From Candidatus Melainabacteria bacterium (GTDB lineage: Bacteria; Cyanobacteriota; Vampirovibrionia; Vampirovibrionales; Vampirovibrionaceae): a DNA stretch of 64,000 nucleotides. Below the pieces are notes generated by a model, which searched no databases, was not told the DNA's origin, and saw nothing but the letters and a program-made list of their open reading frames with translations. How positions within the stretch are numbered: position 1 is the first letter of the stretch; each line of letters begins with the position of its first letter. A program made the position numbers and the translations under genes. This document shows, in pieces, positions 25,128 to 33,552 of the stretch. The DNA lies in assembly GCA_902168245.1 (NCBI GenBank), contig CABHPA010000096.1:20227-84226 (forward strand). The letters are read 5' to 3'.

Positions 25128-25144
25128 ATAGACCAGTCGTCTAT
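25128..25144. promoter_or_regulatory. TetR-type operator copy 2
   Basis: ATAGACCAGTCGTCTAT, identical to copy 1 in its 15-bp core, 44 bp past the tetR stop and 25 bp before the 39-codon ORF. Confidence 0.8.
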
Positions 25145-25187
25145 TATGGGATGATACAAAAACCGCTTCGGGAACCGGCGGTTTGGC

Positions 25188-25823
25188 TTACGCTGGATGG
25201 CCCGGTTCGCCGCTCTGAAACAACTCGTTAAAAATAAAATGGATGAAGGTATCCAGCGGTTGCGCGCTTTTGGTGACTTTGGCCCGCATAATGGCCCCTT
25301 CCCAGGCTAACAGGCAAAATTCCGCCAGCATGTCCGCATCCAGCCGTTTGGGGATTTCCCCCTGGCCCTGGGCTTCCCGAATACAGGCGCTGAAGCGGTT
25401 TCGCCAGTCCGTAAAAATCGTTTCGATTCGGGCGCGGAAAGTTTCATGCTGATCGGCCATTTCCTGGCCCAGGTTGCCGAACAGGCAGCCCTTGCGGCAG
25501 GCGCAGTCCTTCAGGCTGTCTCTGGCGCCCTGGAAGTACCCCCTCAGCCTTTGCAACGGCGTATGGGCGGGATTGGTCAGCGTTTGCTCCAGCTTTCGCC
25601 GCAAGAGTTCCGCATGATGCTCGATAATGCTTAGCCCAAAATCATCTTTGCTTTTAAAATAGTGGTAAAAAGAACCCTTTGGCACCCCGACCACTTTTAA
25701 AATCTGCTCTATGCCGGTATTGTGGAACCCCTTTTCCAGTATGATTTCGGTTCCGGCGTCAATTAGCGCCTGGCGGGTATCCTGCCTGCCGGGCCTGCTG
25801 TTTGGGGTCAATGTTTTGGGCAT
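25188..25823 (-). CDS. TetR/AcrR-family regulator, NemR-like
   Basis: DNA-binding regulator of 211 residues: N-terminal TetR helix-turn-helix (about residues 14-60, TGIEQILKVVGVPKGSFYHYF), then a ligand domain with a Cys cluster C107-A-C109-RKG-C113 and a conserved CLFGNLGQEM stretch. The family resembles NemR/AcuR-type regulators that sense reactive electrophiles through cysteine; a redox or electrophile role here is inference. Its operator occurs three times: upstream of itself (autoregulation, promoter TTGACA-16-TAATAA), and at 25128 and 24910. The gene encodes no adjacent enzyme or pump; only small ORFs lie behind the other two operators. Confidence 0.92.
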   Translation of the reverse strand: MPKTLTPNSRPGRQDTRQALIDAGTEIILEKGFHNTGIEQILKVVGVPKGSFYHYFKSKDDFGLSIIEHHAELLRRKLEQTLTNPAHTPLQRLRGYFQGARDSLKDCACRKGCLFGNLGQEMADQHETFRARIETIFTDWRNRFSACIREAQGQGEIPKRLDADMLAEFCLLAWEGAIMRAKVTKSAQPLDTFIHFIFNELFQSGEPGHPA

Positions 25824-25852
25824 GGTGCGCTACTTCCGTTTCGTTACCCATA

Positions 25853-25880
25853 TTATTAGACTGGTCGTCTAGAATGTCAA
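25853..25880 (-). promoter_or_regulatory. Promoter of tetR
   Basis: On the minus strand TTGACA (25880-25875) and TAATAA (25858-25853) are separated by 16 bp, and operator copy 3 fills the spacer, about 30 bp before the ATG. Repression by its own product would therefore block RNA polymerase. Confidence 0.7.
25856..25872. promoter_or_regulatory. TetR-type operator copy 3
   Basis: TTAGACTGGTCGTCTAG, the same half-sites as copies 1 and 2, overlapping the tetR promoter. Confidence 0.8.
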
Positions 25881-26198
25881 CCCGTCAAAATCCGTATTCG
25901 CCCAAAATTGGCTTTCAATGCTTAGGGTGGCATTGAAACAGAATCGAAAAAGACTCCAGGTAGCACGACGGATCGGGTTTACGCTGTGTCATCTATCCTC
26001 TGTTGGCTTAGCCGGGCGATTACCAATGCTGCAACTCCTTTTATCCGCCCTTGACCAGGCTTTGCAAATGATCCGAAAAGCCAAAGCCTTTCACCCTAAT
26101 CATCATGGGTAGCAACAAAAGTGCTTGAAGGGTTTTTATCGAGTGTTCATCATCTAACAGCATTTGATCTGCACAGATCAGTAGAATTTTAGGCACTT
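25881..26198. other. 318-bp intergenic region, no gene seen
   Basis: Between tetR and the candidate ADP-ribosyltransferase. A 64-codon plus-strand frame (25918-26112) has no ribosome site and basic, low-information composition; I do not call it. No clear promoter for the downstream gene is visible, although an AT-rich stretch precedes ATG 26199. Confidence 0.3.
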
Positions 26199-27233
26199 AT
26201 GAATATTCTCAGGCTAATCACCATTGGCCTTGCGGCCACCGGCGGCGTTTCCGCCCGCACTTGCAGGCCAAGGGCGGGGCGCGCCATGCAAGAGGCGTTA
26301 CATCCTTCGTCCAGCCCGCATAGCTCTCTTGAAAGATCCGTTCTGGACGATGCGCGGCATTGCCCGGAATCGCTCATTCGCCTGGCGCCCGATGAAGGGT
26401 TTGGCGCGGCCTGCAACTTCAATTTCAAATCGACGGATCTGAAAGAGGATACCTTCCAGAAAGGCCGGACAGGTGCCGCAAAACCGCGCTCGCTTGAGAG
26501 TCGGGAAAAGGAGTTTGTGCGGCGGCAACGGCAAAAGGCGAACCAGTTGATCCCGACCATCGGCGATGCCAACTACCTGGATAACCTGATGGCAATGGCG
26601 CATTACGTGTCCAATTCCGCCGCAATGGGCAAAGAAGGGACGCTGGCCTTTCGTCGCGTGCTGGAACAGTATTCCATTCCTTTCGACTTTACGGTGTTTC
26701 GGGGTAAAAGCGTCAGCGCCAATACCCTGGAGCGGGCCATTAAATGGCTTCAGGAGCCTCCTTCCGAGCAACGGGCGGAGCAGCTTCGCAAAATTGCCTA
26801 TGAAATGATCCACACGCCTTTTGAACCCGATATCCACATTACGGCCAGCGCTTCCACCCGCCAGTCGATCGCGCAGAAGTTCCTGAAAAACCCGGTGGCG
26901 GGTCGCTATTCGGTTCTGTTCAAAATTTCCCCCAACCCGAAGCACCCGCCCCTGGGGCTATCCAAGGATGCCTTTCCCCTGGGGGAATTGAACGCGCGGT
27001 TTCCGGAATTGATGCAGAAGGTCAGGGAGCGCAAATACTTTCCTCGTGGTTTTTCCATTTGCCAGGAGGCGGAAATTGCCTTGAACAACCTGAGGAACGT
27101 TTATACGCTGCAAAGAATCGAGAAACTTGGCAGGGACGTTTACAGGGTGCAGATTGAAGCTTCTGGCCTGCCCAAGGGGCAAAGGAACCCCTACGCCAAA
27201 CCTATTAATACCCATGAGGGCAAAGGGGTATGA
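26199..27233 (+). CDS. Candidate ADP-ribosyltransferase-like toxin or effector
   Basis: 344 residues. The R-S-ExE arrangement of arginine-type ADP-ribosyltransferases is visible: Arg168 in DFTVFRGKSVS, the second motif ITASASTRQSIAQKF around Ser217-Ser219-Thr220, and EAE at residues 290-292 (Glu290 and Glu292) in CQEAEIALNN. Spacings of about 50 and 70 residues fit the VIP2/ART fold. The N-terminus has a possible signal peptide (hydrophobic LITIGLAATGGVSA). Residues 20-120 are basic, Arg/Lys-rich and less ordered. Such enzymes modify target proteins using NAD. No ribosome site stronger than TAGG is seen, and no immunity gene is adjacent. The assignment is from motifs read by eye. Confidence 0.65.
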   Translation: MNILRLITIGLAATGGVSARTCRPRAGRAMQEALHPSSSPHSSLERSVLDDARHCPESLIRLAPDEGFGAACNFNFKSTDLKEDTFQKGRTGAAKPRSLESREKEFVRRQRQKANQLIPTIGDANYLDNLMAMAHYVSNSAAMGKEGTLAFRRVLEQYSIPFDFTVFRGKSVSANTLERAIKWLQEPPSEQRAEQLRKIAYEMIHTPFEPDIHITASASTRQSIAQKFLKNPVAGRYSVLFKISPNPKHPPLGLSKDAFPLGELNARFPELMQKVRERKYFPRGFSICQEAEIALNNLRNVYTLQRIEKLGRDVYRVQIEASGLPKGQRNPYAKPINTHEGKGV

Positions 27234-27283
27234 GGGCGGCGGAATCGTATGCCGGGCCTTCAATGTCGCTATTTTTTCTTTTG

Positions 27284-29893
27284 CTATTCTGGGCGCGCGG
27301 CCATTCTCTTCAGTAAATCAAGCCACAGAATGCTCAACAGCCCGGCCGACAGGCAGAGTACAATGTCGCGCCCTTGCAAACGCCCAAAGTGAAAAAGCTT
27401 TTGGGCGGCAGGGTTCAATATGGCGCCAGCCAGGAACAGCAGGGCAAGTGGCAACACCCAGCGCAACGCCCGATTCGGGCGGGCCAGAAGCGCCAGGAAA
27501 CCTTGAGACCATGAGCGGTTGGCGACAATCAGGGCTAGGTTCGAGAAAATCAGCACGATAAAGGCCATTGCCCGGCTGCCGCCTTGCGTATGGTTTGTCT
27601 GCAACGCCCAGGCGTAAACGCCCATCACCATCGCCAGGATGCTGACGCCTTGCAGGGCGCAGGTACCCCATATCCGTCCGTTCAGCAAAGGCTCATCGGA
27701 TTTTCTGGGCGGACGCCGCATAATGCCCGCCTCGGGTTCTTCGGCCTCAAACACCACGGAGCAGGCGGGATCAATAATCAGTTGCAGGAACGCGACATGC
27801 ACCGGCATCAGGATCAACGGCCAGTGAAACAGGACGGGAAGGAGCGACATGCCCGCAATCGGGATGTGGATGGCCAGAATATAGGAGATCGCCTTGCGAA
27901 GGTTGTCAAAAATTCTCCTGCCCATTTCAACCGCCTGCACCATGGCGGAAAAATCGTCCGTGGTCAGCACCATGGCGGCGGCTTCCCTCGCCACGTCGGT
28001 TCCCCTGGCCCCCATGGCAAGGCCAATGTGCGCCGCTTTTAACGCGGGCGCGTCATTCACGCCGTCCCCCGCCATGGCCACGATTTCCCCGTTGGCCTTC
28101 AGCGCGTTGATCAGCCGCAATTTCTGTTCCGGCACCACGCGCGCAAAAATGCTGACGCTCCGGATGGTCTCCTGCAACGCGTCATCCGTCATGGCTGCCA
28201 GCTCCGCGCCGGAAACGACCCGATCCGCATTCGGAAAGCCGACCTGCCGGGCGATGCTTTGGGCGGTTTGGGGGTAATCCCCGGTAATCATCACAATGCG
28301 GATTCCCGCAGTGTGGCATTGGCGAACCGCTTCAGCCGCGTCCTCCCGAATCGGATCGCTCAGGCCGACGAAGCCCAGGAACTGAAAAACAAAGTCATGC
28401 TGGATTTCCGGCAATAACGGGGGCGACGGCTGGGGAGTAAAGTCGGCCCTGGCGACGCCCAGCACCCGAAGTCCCTCGGCCGCCATCCGTTGCACGATGC
28501 TCATTTGGGACTCGAAAACCGCCGGTTCCACATGACATAAATCCAGAATGGCTTCGGGCGCCCCTTTGGCCGCAATCACGTATTCTTCTCGCTCGGCTTC
28601 CCGCTGCCCGTTTTCAGGCGGCCCGACCGGACGCCAAACCCGCGACATGGCCAGCAGCTCCTGGGTCAGCGGGTATTCCTGCACCAGTTCCCAGTTGGCG
28701 TGGAGATGCTCGGTATTGGCCAGGTAATGTTCGCCCAGCTCCCGAAAGGCAATTTCCATCGGGTCGAACGGATCCCGCTGGCTGGCCAGGATGCTGAATT
28801 CGATGATCTCGTGGAAAACTTCCGGCAACGCCGCGTTGTTTGCCGCTGGTTCAAAGCACTGGTTGCGGGCTGCAATTTGCTGAACCCGCATGCGGTTCTG
28901 CGTTAAGGTGCCGGTTTTATCCACGCACAGCACGGTGGCGGCGCCCAGGGTCTCAATGGCGGGTATCCGGCGGGTGAGGACATGTTGCTTGGCCAGTCGC
29001 CATGCGCCCAGCGCCATGAAAACCATCAGGATTACCGGGAATTCTTCAGGGATCATGGCCATGGTAAAGGTCAGCCCCGCCAGGATGGCTTCCAGCCAAT
29101 GCCCGCGAGTGAGGCCGTACACGATGATCAGGATCAGGCACAGGCAGAGCGCGGTTAAACTGAACCCGATCACCAGCTTGCGGGTTTCCCGCTGCAAAAA
29201 GGTCTTTTCCCCGGTAACGCTTTGAAGCTGTTTTCCAATTCGACCAATTTCCGTTTGAACACCGGTCGCCTTCACTTCAAATATCCCTTGCCCCCTGACC
29301 ACCAGGGTGCCGGAGAACACAAACGGCAAGTCGTCGCCGCCCGGCGAAAAGGCTTCGCTCTCCGTTTCCCCGCCCTGGTTTCCCCTGACGGATTTGCGTA
29401 CGGAGACCGATTCCCCGCTCAGCAGGGATTCGTCAATCATCAGGCTGATTGCGTCAATTAAAACGCCGTCCGCCGCCACCCGGTCGCCTTCGCTCAGAAT
29501 GACCAGATCCCCTGGCACAACCTCCCCGCCGGGGATGCGGCGCTGCTTTCCGTCCCGTATGACAGACGCGCGCGGGCTGGTCAGGTTTCTCAGCGCGTCC
29601 AGCGAACGTTCGGCCTTTTCCTGCTGAAACAGGGTCAGCGCAAGCAACACTGCCACAAAACTCAGCAGGATCAAGGCGTCCTGGCGATCGCCCAGCAGCA
29701 GGTAAATGCCGCCGCTGGCCAGTAATAGCAGGGTCATCGGCTCACCCAGAACCCCGAAGGCCAGTTTCCAGAAACTATGACGCCGGGCCGCGGGTAATTC
29801 GTTGCGCCCAATGGCGCGCAATCTGCGTTGCGCCTCTTCCTCCGAAAGTCCCTTTAATTGGGCTATATCCAAGGCTGGGCCTGTTTTGTTCAT
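27284..29893 (-). CDS. P-type cation-transporting ATPase (P2-like)
   Basis: Membrane pump of about 869 residues. N-terminal cation-ATPase domain, the SGES dephosphorylation loop (residues about 159-162), M4 with IPEEFPVIL, the phosphorylation motif DKTGTLTQ (Asp325), the nucleotide domain, and GDGVNDAPALKAAHIG, followed by the C-terminal membrane helices. Family member of Ca2+-, Mn2+- or Na+/K+-type pumps; the exact cation cannot be read off. ATG 29893 is chosen because TAGGGG lies five bases upstream; the longer frame from 29911 has none. Confidence 0.92.
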   Translation of the reverse strand: MNKTGPALDIAQLKGLSEEEAQRRLRAIGRNELPAARRHSFWKLAFGVLGEPMTLLLLASGGIYLLLGDRQDALILLSFVAVLLALTLFQQEKAERSLDALRNLTSPRASVIRDGKQRRIPGGEVVPGDLVILSEGDRVAADGVLIDAISLMIDESLLSGESVSVRKSVRGNQGGETESEAFSPGGDDLPFVFSGTLVVRGQGIFEVKATGVQTEIGRIGKQLQSVTGEKTFLQRETRKLVIGFSLTALCLCLILIIVYGLTRGHWLEAILAGLTFTMAMIPEEFPVILMVFMALGAWRLAKQHVLTRRIPAIETLGAATVLCVDKTGTLTQNRMRVQQIAARNQCFEPAANNAALPEVFHEIIEFSILASQRDPFDPMEIAFRELGEHYLANTEHLHANWELVQEYPLTQELLAMSRVWRPVGPPENGQREAEREEYVIAAKGAPEAILDLCHVEPAVFESQMSIVQRMAAEGLRVLGVARADFTPQPSPPLLPEIQHDFVFQFLGFVGLSDPIREDAAEAVRQCHTAGIRIVMITGDYPQTAQSIARQVGFPNADRVVSGAELAAMTDDALQETIRSVSIFARVVPEQKLRLINALKANGEIVAMAGDGVNDAPALKAAHIGLAMGARGTDVAREAAAMVLTTDDFSAMVQAVEMGRRIFDNLRKAISYILAIHIPIAGMSLLPVLFHWPLILMPVHVAFLQLIIDPACSVVFEAEEPEAGIMRRPPRKSDEPLLNGRIWGTCALQGVSILAMVMGVYAWALQTNHTQGGSRAMAFIVLIFSNLALIVANRSWSQGFLALLARPNRALRWVLPLALLFLAGAILNPAAQKLFHFGRLQGRDIVLCLSAGLLSILWLDLLKRMAARPE

Positions 29894-30018
29894 GAATCCC
29901 CTATCCGCCATTCATCGCGCTGTGGATAGCCATCAATATAAACGGATATCGCCGGTTTGACCACACACGATGACAATCGATGGGAGAGCGCGTCTTGGGC
30001 GACAGCGCCCCGCGCGCG

Positions 30019-31314
30019 TCAGTCTGCTTTCCCTTTTTTGTATTCCACATGCGTAATGTCGCGAATGGTGCCGCCCAGGTTAAAGTGCAGGGAGTCGGAT
30101 TTATGGAGTTTTACCACCTGGCTGGGGTATACGCTTCGGTGCCCGGTGAACACGAAGCTGATAATGGCCACCATTGCTGCATAGGGGCCAATGCTGGTGC
30201 CAAATATTTCCATGGCCATAATACTGGCTGCTATGGGCGTATTAGCACAGCCGGATAGTAGTCCCACCATCCCTAAAGCTGCCAGCAACGCTGGAGCCAG
30301 ATGAAACAGCGTGGCCAGTAAATTGCCAAAGGTGCTTCCCACAAAGAATACCGGCGTTATAATGCCCCCGCTGCCCCCGAAAGAGAGCGTGATCGCGGTG
30401 GCGTACATCTTCGCCAGGAAATCGTACCAGTAGACCGGATGCCCTTTCAGGCTGTTTTCAATCACTGGCAGGCCCAAACCCAGGTATCGATCCGACAGGC
30501 CCAGGGTGAGCAGCACCAGCAGCCCGCCGATTAAACCTTTTAAAGGCTTCCAGATTTTAATCCGGCTGCTGAGTCGGTGGGTTAGTTGCAGGATTTCGAT
30601 GAACAGAAAGGAGCATAGCCCGCAGGCAAGGCCGACTAACAGGATCTCAGAGAAGAAAAGTTCGTTAAACGGCTGGTTTAAGGGAATGGCGTTGTGGAAA
30701 TAAGTGATGCCAAAGTAATTGGAGGTTTCATAAGCCATAATTCCAGCCACAAAAGAAGGAAAAAGCACCGCGTACTGGATTTGCCCGATGGCCAGTACCT
30801 CCACGCCGAAAATAGCGCCCGCGATGGGGGTGCCAAACACAGCGGCAAACCCGGCGCTGATTCCGCAAGTGACCAGCTTGACCCGGTCCAGGTTGTTGAC
30901 CCGCAGCAAATCGGCCAGCAGGGAAGCCAGACCCGCCCCGATTTGGGCGCATGGGCCTTCTTTTCCGGCAGAGCCGCCGGTGGCCAGGGTAATGATGGTG
31001 GCCATAAGCTTAACCGGCACCACGGAAGGCTTGATTTTACCCGCCTTTTGGTGAATCGCCTCGATTACCTGCTCGGTTCCGTGGCCTTCAGCGGAAGGGG
31101 ACAGGTAGTGGATAATGAGGGAAGATAAAAACATGCCAATCGGCAAAAGCAGGTAGTAATAGGGCCACTGATGCACCGCCTGGGTACTCCAGCCCAAAGC
31201 TTGCAGAAAGAGAGTGGTGGCCCCACCGACGATGATGCCGATCAGGGAGGCGATGACGAACCACTTCAGCAGGCTGGCGAAAAGGACAGACTGTTCGACC
31301 AGTTTTCGGTGCAT
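30019..31314 (-). CDS. ClC-family chloride channel/transporter
   Basis: 431-residue membrane protein with the ClC family pattern: GSAGKEGPCAQIGAGLASL (the selectivity-filter and gating glutamate region, Glu in GKEGP), GSGGIITPVFFVGSTFG and ten to eleven hydrophobic segments. The gating glutamate is retained, so proton-coupled antiport is possible, but bacteria use both modes. The C-terminal tail is short and has no CBS domain. The ATG has only a weak ribosome site. It follows the ATPase gene in the same direction, but 125 bp separate them. Confidence 0.93.
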   Translation of the reverse strand: MHRKLVEQSVLFASLLKWFVIASLIGIIVGGATTLFLQALGWSTQAVHQWPYYYLLLPIGMFLSSLIIHYLSPSAEGHGTEQVIEAIHQKAGKIKPSVVPVKLMATIITLATGGSAGKEGPCAQIGAGLASLLADLLRVNNLDRVKLVTCGISAGFAAVFGTPIAGAIFGVEVLAIGQIQYAVLFPSFVAGIMAYETSNYFGITYFHNAIPLNQPFNELFFSEILLVGLACGLCSFLFIEILQLTHRLSSRIKIWKPLKGLIGGLLVLLTLGLSDRYLGLGLPVIENSLKGHPVYWYDFLAKMYATAITLSFGGSGGIITPVFFVGSTFGNLLATLFHLAPALLAALGMVGLLSGCANTPIAASIMAMEIFGTSIGPYAAMVAIISFVFTGHRSVYPSQVVKLHKSDSLHFNLGGTIRDITHVEYKKGKAD

Positions 31315-31444
31315 TCTGGATAGCCCGGTTACTTGATTCTATTCAACCATAGGGCGGCGGGATGTTCAAATGCTCCAGTTAATGGCTTCTTTGGGACTGG
31401 CTTGGGCGGGCAGTGCCGATCGCCCTGCCGGTGAAGGGTTGCGG

Positions 31445-32548
31445 TTAATGCAGGTATGCCAGCCGGATTTTTACCACGGTGCCGCCTGGCGTTGTGCCGC
31501 CGCCCTGGCTGGAAGAACACCCTTTCATGCAGATATACCGCTGGAAGCGACCTTCAATATATCGTCCCGACTGGGTTCCCGTCGATTTGTAGCCGGTAAT
31601 CCGGAAGCCCACAAAGCCGCTGATATCCACTTTGGAGGTTGAACCGCCGCCAGACCATGTGTTGTACAACGGAACCGGGAAGACTGTTCTGTTGGCAATC
31701 AACGTATCCAGTTGCGGTGAAACGCTCTGGATAAAATTACCGGGGTTGGTGCTGTAGCATTGCCCAACGCTGACCGAACCCGGATAGCCCGTTGAAAACC
31801 AGTCGCTAATGGTGCTGCTGCCCACGGCGTTTGCGTTACAGTTACGCAGGTCGGCAAAACCCCAGTTGCCGGAACCCATTTGCGGGCAACCGGCCTGATT
31901 TTGAACGCCGTTGACCTCGACATGATCCCCGTAGACTTTTACCACATCGTTTTCGGGGATACCGTCCTGCATGACCCGGTTCACCTGGGCCTGACAGGCA
32001 TAAATAGGGCGGACGCCGCCGTTGTTGATGGTATCCACGCTTTGATCGATAAACGCGATGGATTCCGCTTCGGCATTCATCTGGTGGATGCCGAGCAGGT
32101 TCGCCATAATGGTGTCCAATGCCCCATTCGGGCTGTCGCTCGATTTTCTGACCCGGACATAGACCGCGTTATATCCGCTAGTGGAAGAATAACTGGGATC
32201 CGTGGACGGGGTTCGGAATTCTGAAGCGGCGTATTTGCCCGTTTGGGGGTCAATAAAGCCAAAGGCCACGTCCTCCCCGGCCAGTGTCATGTCCGGGTCG
32301 TTGCTTGCCACCAGGTCTTGCGCTGTGGATTCCGACTCGGTCATTTTCTCGGTGGGGTCAACCGCGATGCTGCTGTACAACTGCTGGGTCGCCGCCAGCG
32401 CCGCGCTGTCCGCCTCGGTTTGCAAGTGGTTTTGAGCCGCAAAATAAAACGCGAAATCAATCCCGAAGGCGGAAACCATCAGCGAAATCAACATAATGCC
32501 CAATAACTGAATGATATTGAACCCACCCGCTGCGCGTCGGTATCTCAT
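31445..32548 (-). CDS. TadG-like pilus/envelope protein
   Basis: 367 residues. N-terminal membrane helix (about residues 11-35) followed by AAQNHLQTEADSAALAATQQL, the typical TadG/TadE-like Ala-rich stretch. The remaining domain is predicted extracytoplasmic, Gly/Ser/Asn-rich, with five to six cysteines that may form disulfides. It fits the Tad/Flp pilus family as the genes at 6028 and 6604 do, but it lies far from them. The role is inferred from the N-terminal pattern only. Confidence 0.72.
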   Translation of the reverse strand: MRYRRAAGGFNIIQLLGIMLISLMVSAFGIDFAFYFAAQNHLQTEADSAALAATQQLYSSIAVDPTEKMTESESTAQDLVASNDPDMTLAGEDVAFGFIDPQTGKYAASEFRTPSTDPSYSSTSGYNAVYVRVRKSSDSPNGALDTIMANLLGIHQMNAEAESIAFIDQSVDTINNGGVRPIYACQAQVNRVMQDGIPENDVVKVYGDHVEVNGVQNQAGCPQMGSGNWGFADLRNCNANAVGSSTISDWFSTGYPGSVSVGQCYSTNPGNFIQSVSPQLDTLIANRTVFPVPLYNTWSGGGSTSKVDISGFVGFRITGYKSTGTQSGRYIEGRFQRYICMKGCSSSQGGGTTPGGTVVKIRLAYLH

Positions 32549-32760
32549 AAGCCTGCACCATCACTCATCTATCAACTCTTTTGGTATGTACCCGCTTTTT
32601 AATCGGTTTAATCAATCCCGCTTGCGGGCAGTCCAAAGAGCTGGCTTTACATGAATAAAGGCAGCCAGAATTCGGGTTTGATTGCACCATGCCGGGTATT
32701 TTGTGGAGAGGCAGTGAGCGCCTGCATTTGATGGGTTGCGACAGTCAGCGTTTGGTTATT

Positions 32761-33237
32761 TTATGGCCCGTGGCCTTTGTGGCCCTGGTTTCCGCCGTTC
32801 ATTTTTTTTGCGATGCCGGGGGGCAGGCCGCCCGTATTCTTTTTGGCCAGCCCTGGCGGCACGAAGCCTGAACCCTGGTCGGTCACTTGCTCCTGGGGCT
32901 GGGTATCGGCGGCGTTCAACGCAGGGAAGCCTCCCTTTTTATTCTGGACGCCAAGTGGATTCTGGAAACCAAATTGATTTTGGAGACCGAGATTCTGAAA
33001 GTCTTGCTGGGTACCCGTTGGGCCGGGAGGCAAGGCGGGTTTCTGGATGGGTTTCAGGATAGGGTCCGATAATGTGAAGATATCCTGGTTGGCACCTGAA
33101 AACGGGTTGATGTTGGTGGTGGACAGCCCTGGTTTTGCGGTGATAATGGGCGCTTGCCCGCCCGCGCCCACGAAACTGACATCCGCAACCGTTGACAACT
33201 GCTGCCAAAGCGAGATGGGAACACCGGCAATAGACAT
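32761..33237 (-). CDS. Orphan Gly/Gln/Pro-rich protein, 158 aa
   Basis: Low-complexity protein: an N-terminal helical part with SVADVSFVGAGGQAP, then Gln/Asn/Phe-rich repeats such as NLGLQNQFGFQNPLG and a Gly/Lys/His-rich C-terminal tail. No domain recognised. AGGAGGGG lies six bases before the ATG, an excellent ribosome site. It lies behind the divergent HTTM-like gene at 33553. A disordered or surface-exposed protein is likely. Confidence 0.62.
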   Translation of the reverse strand: MSIAGVPISLWQQLSTVADVSFVGAGGQAPIITAKPGLSTTNINPFSGANQDIFTLSDPILKPIQKPALPPGPTGTQQDFQNLGLQNQFGFQNPLGVQNKKGGFPALNAADTQPQEQVTDQGSGFVPPGLAKKNTGGLPPGIAKKMNGGNQGHKGHGP

Positions 33238-33552
33238 TCAGAACCCCTCCTATGGTTAGCGCGGCAAAACACGTTTGCCAGCCCAGCCAATCATTCATTG
33301 ATATATACAATAAAAACATTCCGTATCTAAAAATTGCCTGCTTTTAGAATCCAGAAAACCTCCCTTCGATATCAGCTGTTCCAGCCGAGCCGGGATACTG
33401 ATGCTCCCGTTTGTGTCAGCGCAAAGCCTCCCGAATGGGGGCAAACGCCAAGCTTGTTCTGAATAGCCATCTGTTTAGCGGGAGTATTGAAGGAAACCCG
33501 CTTCGTTTTGGCAACAGGTTCAGGTGAAAAGTAGCGACTCGTCTGCTATACT
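33238..33552. other. 315-bp divergent intergenic region, no gene seen
   Basis: Separates the minus-strand orphan from the plus-strand membrane protein. AT-rich around 33290-33340. No open frame above noise and no strong promoter was found. Confidence 0.3.
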
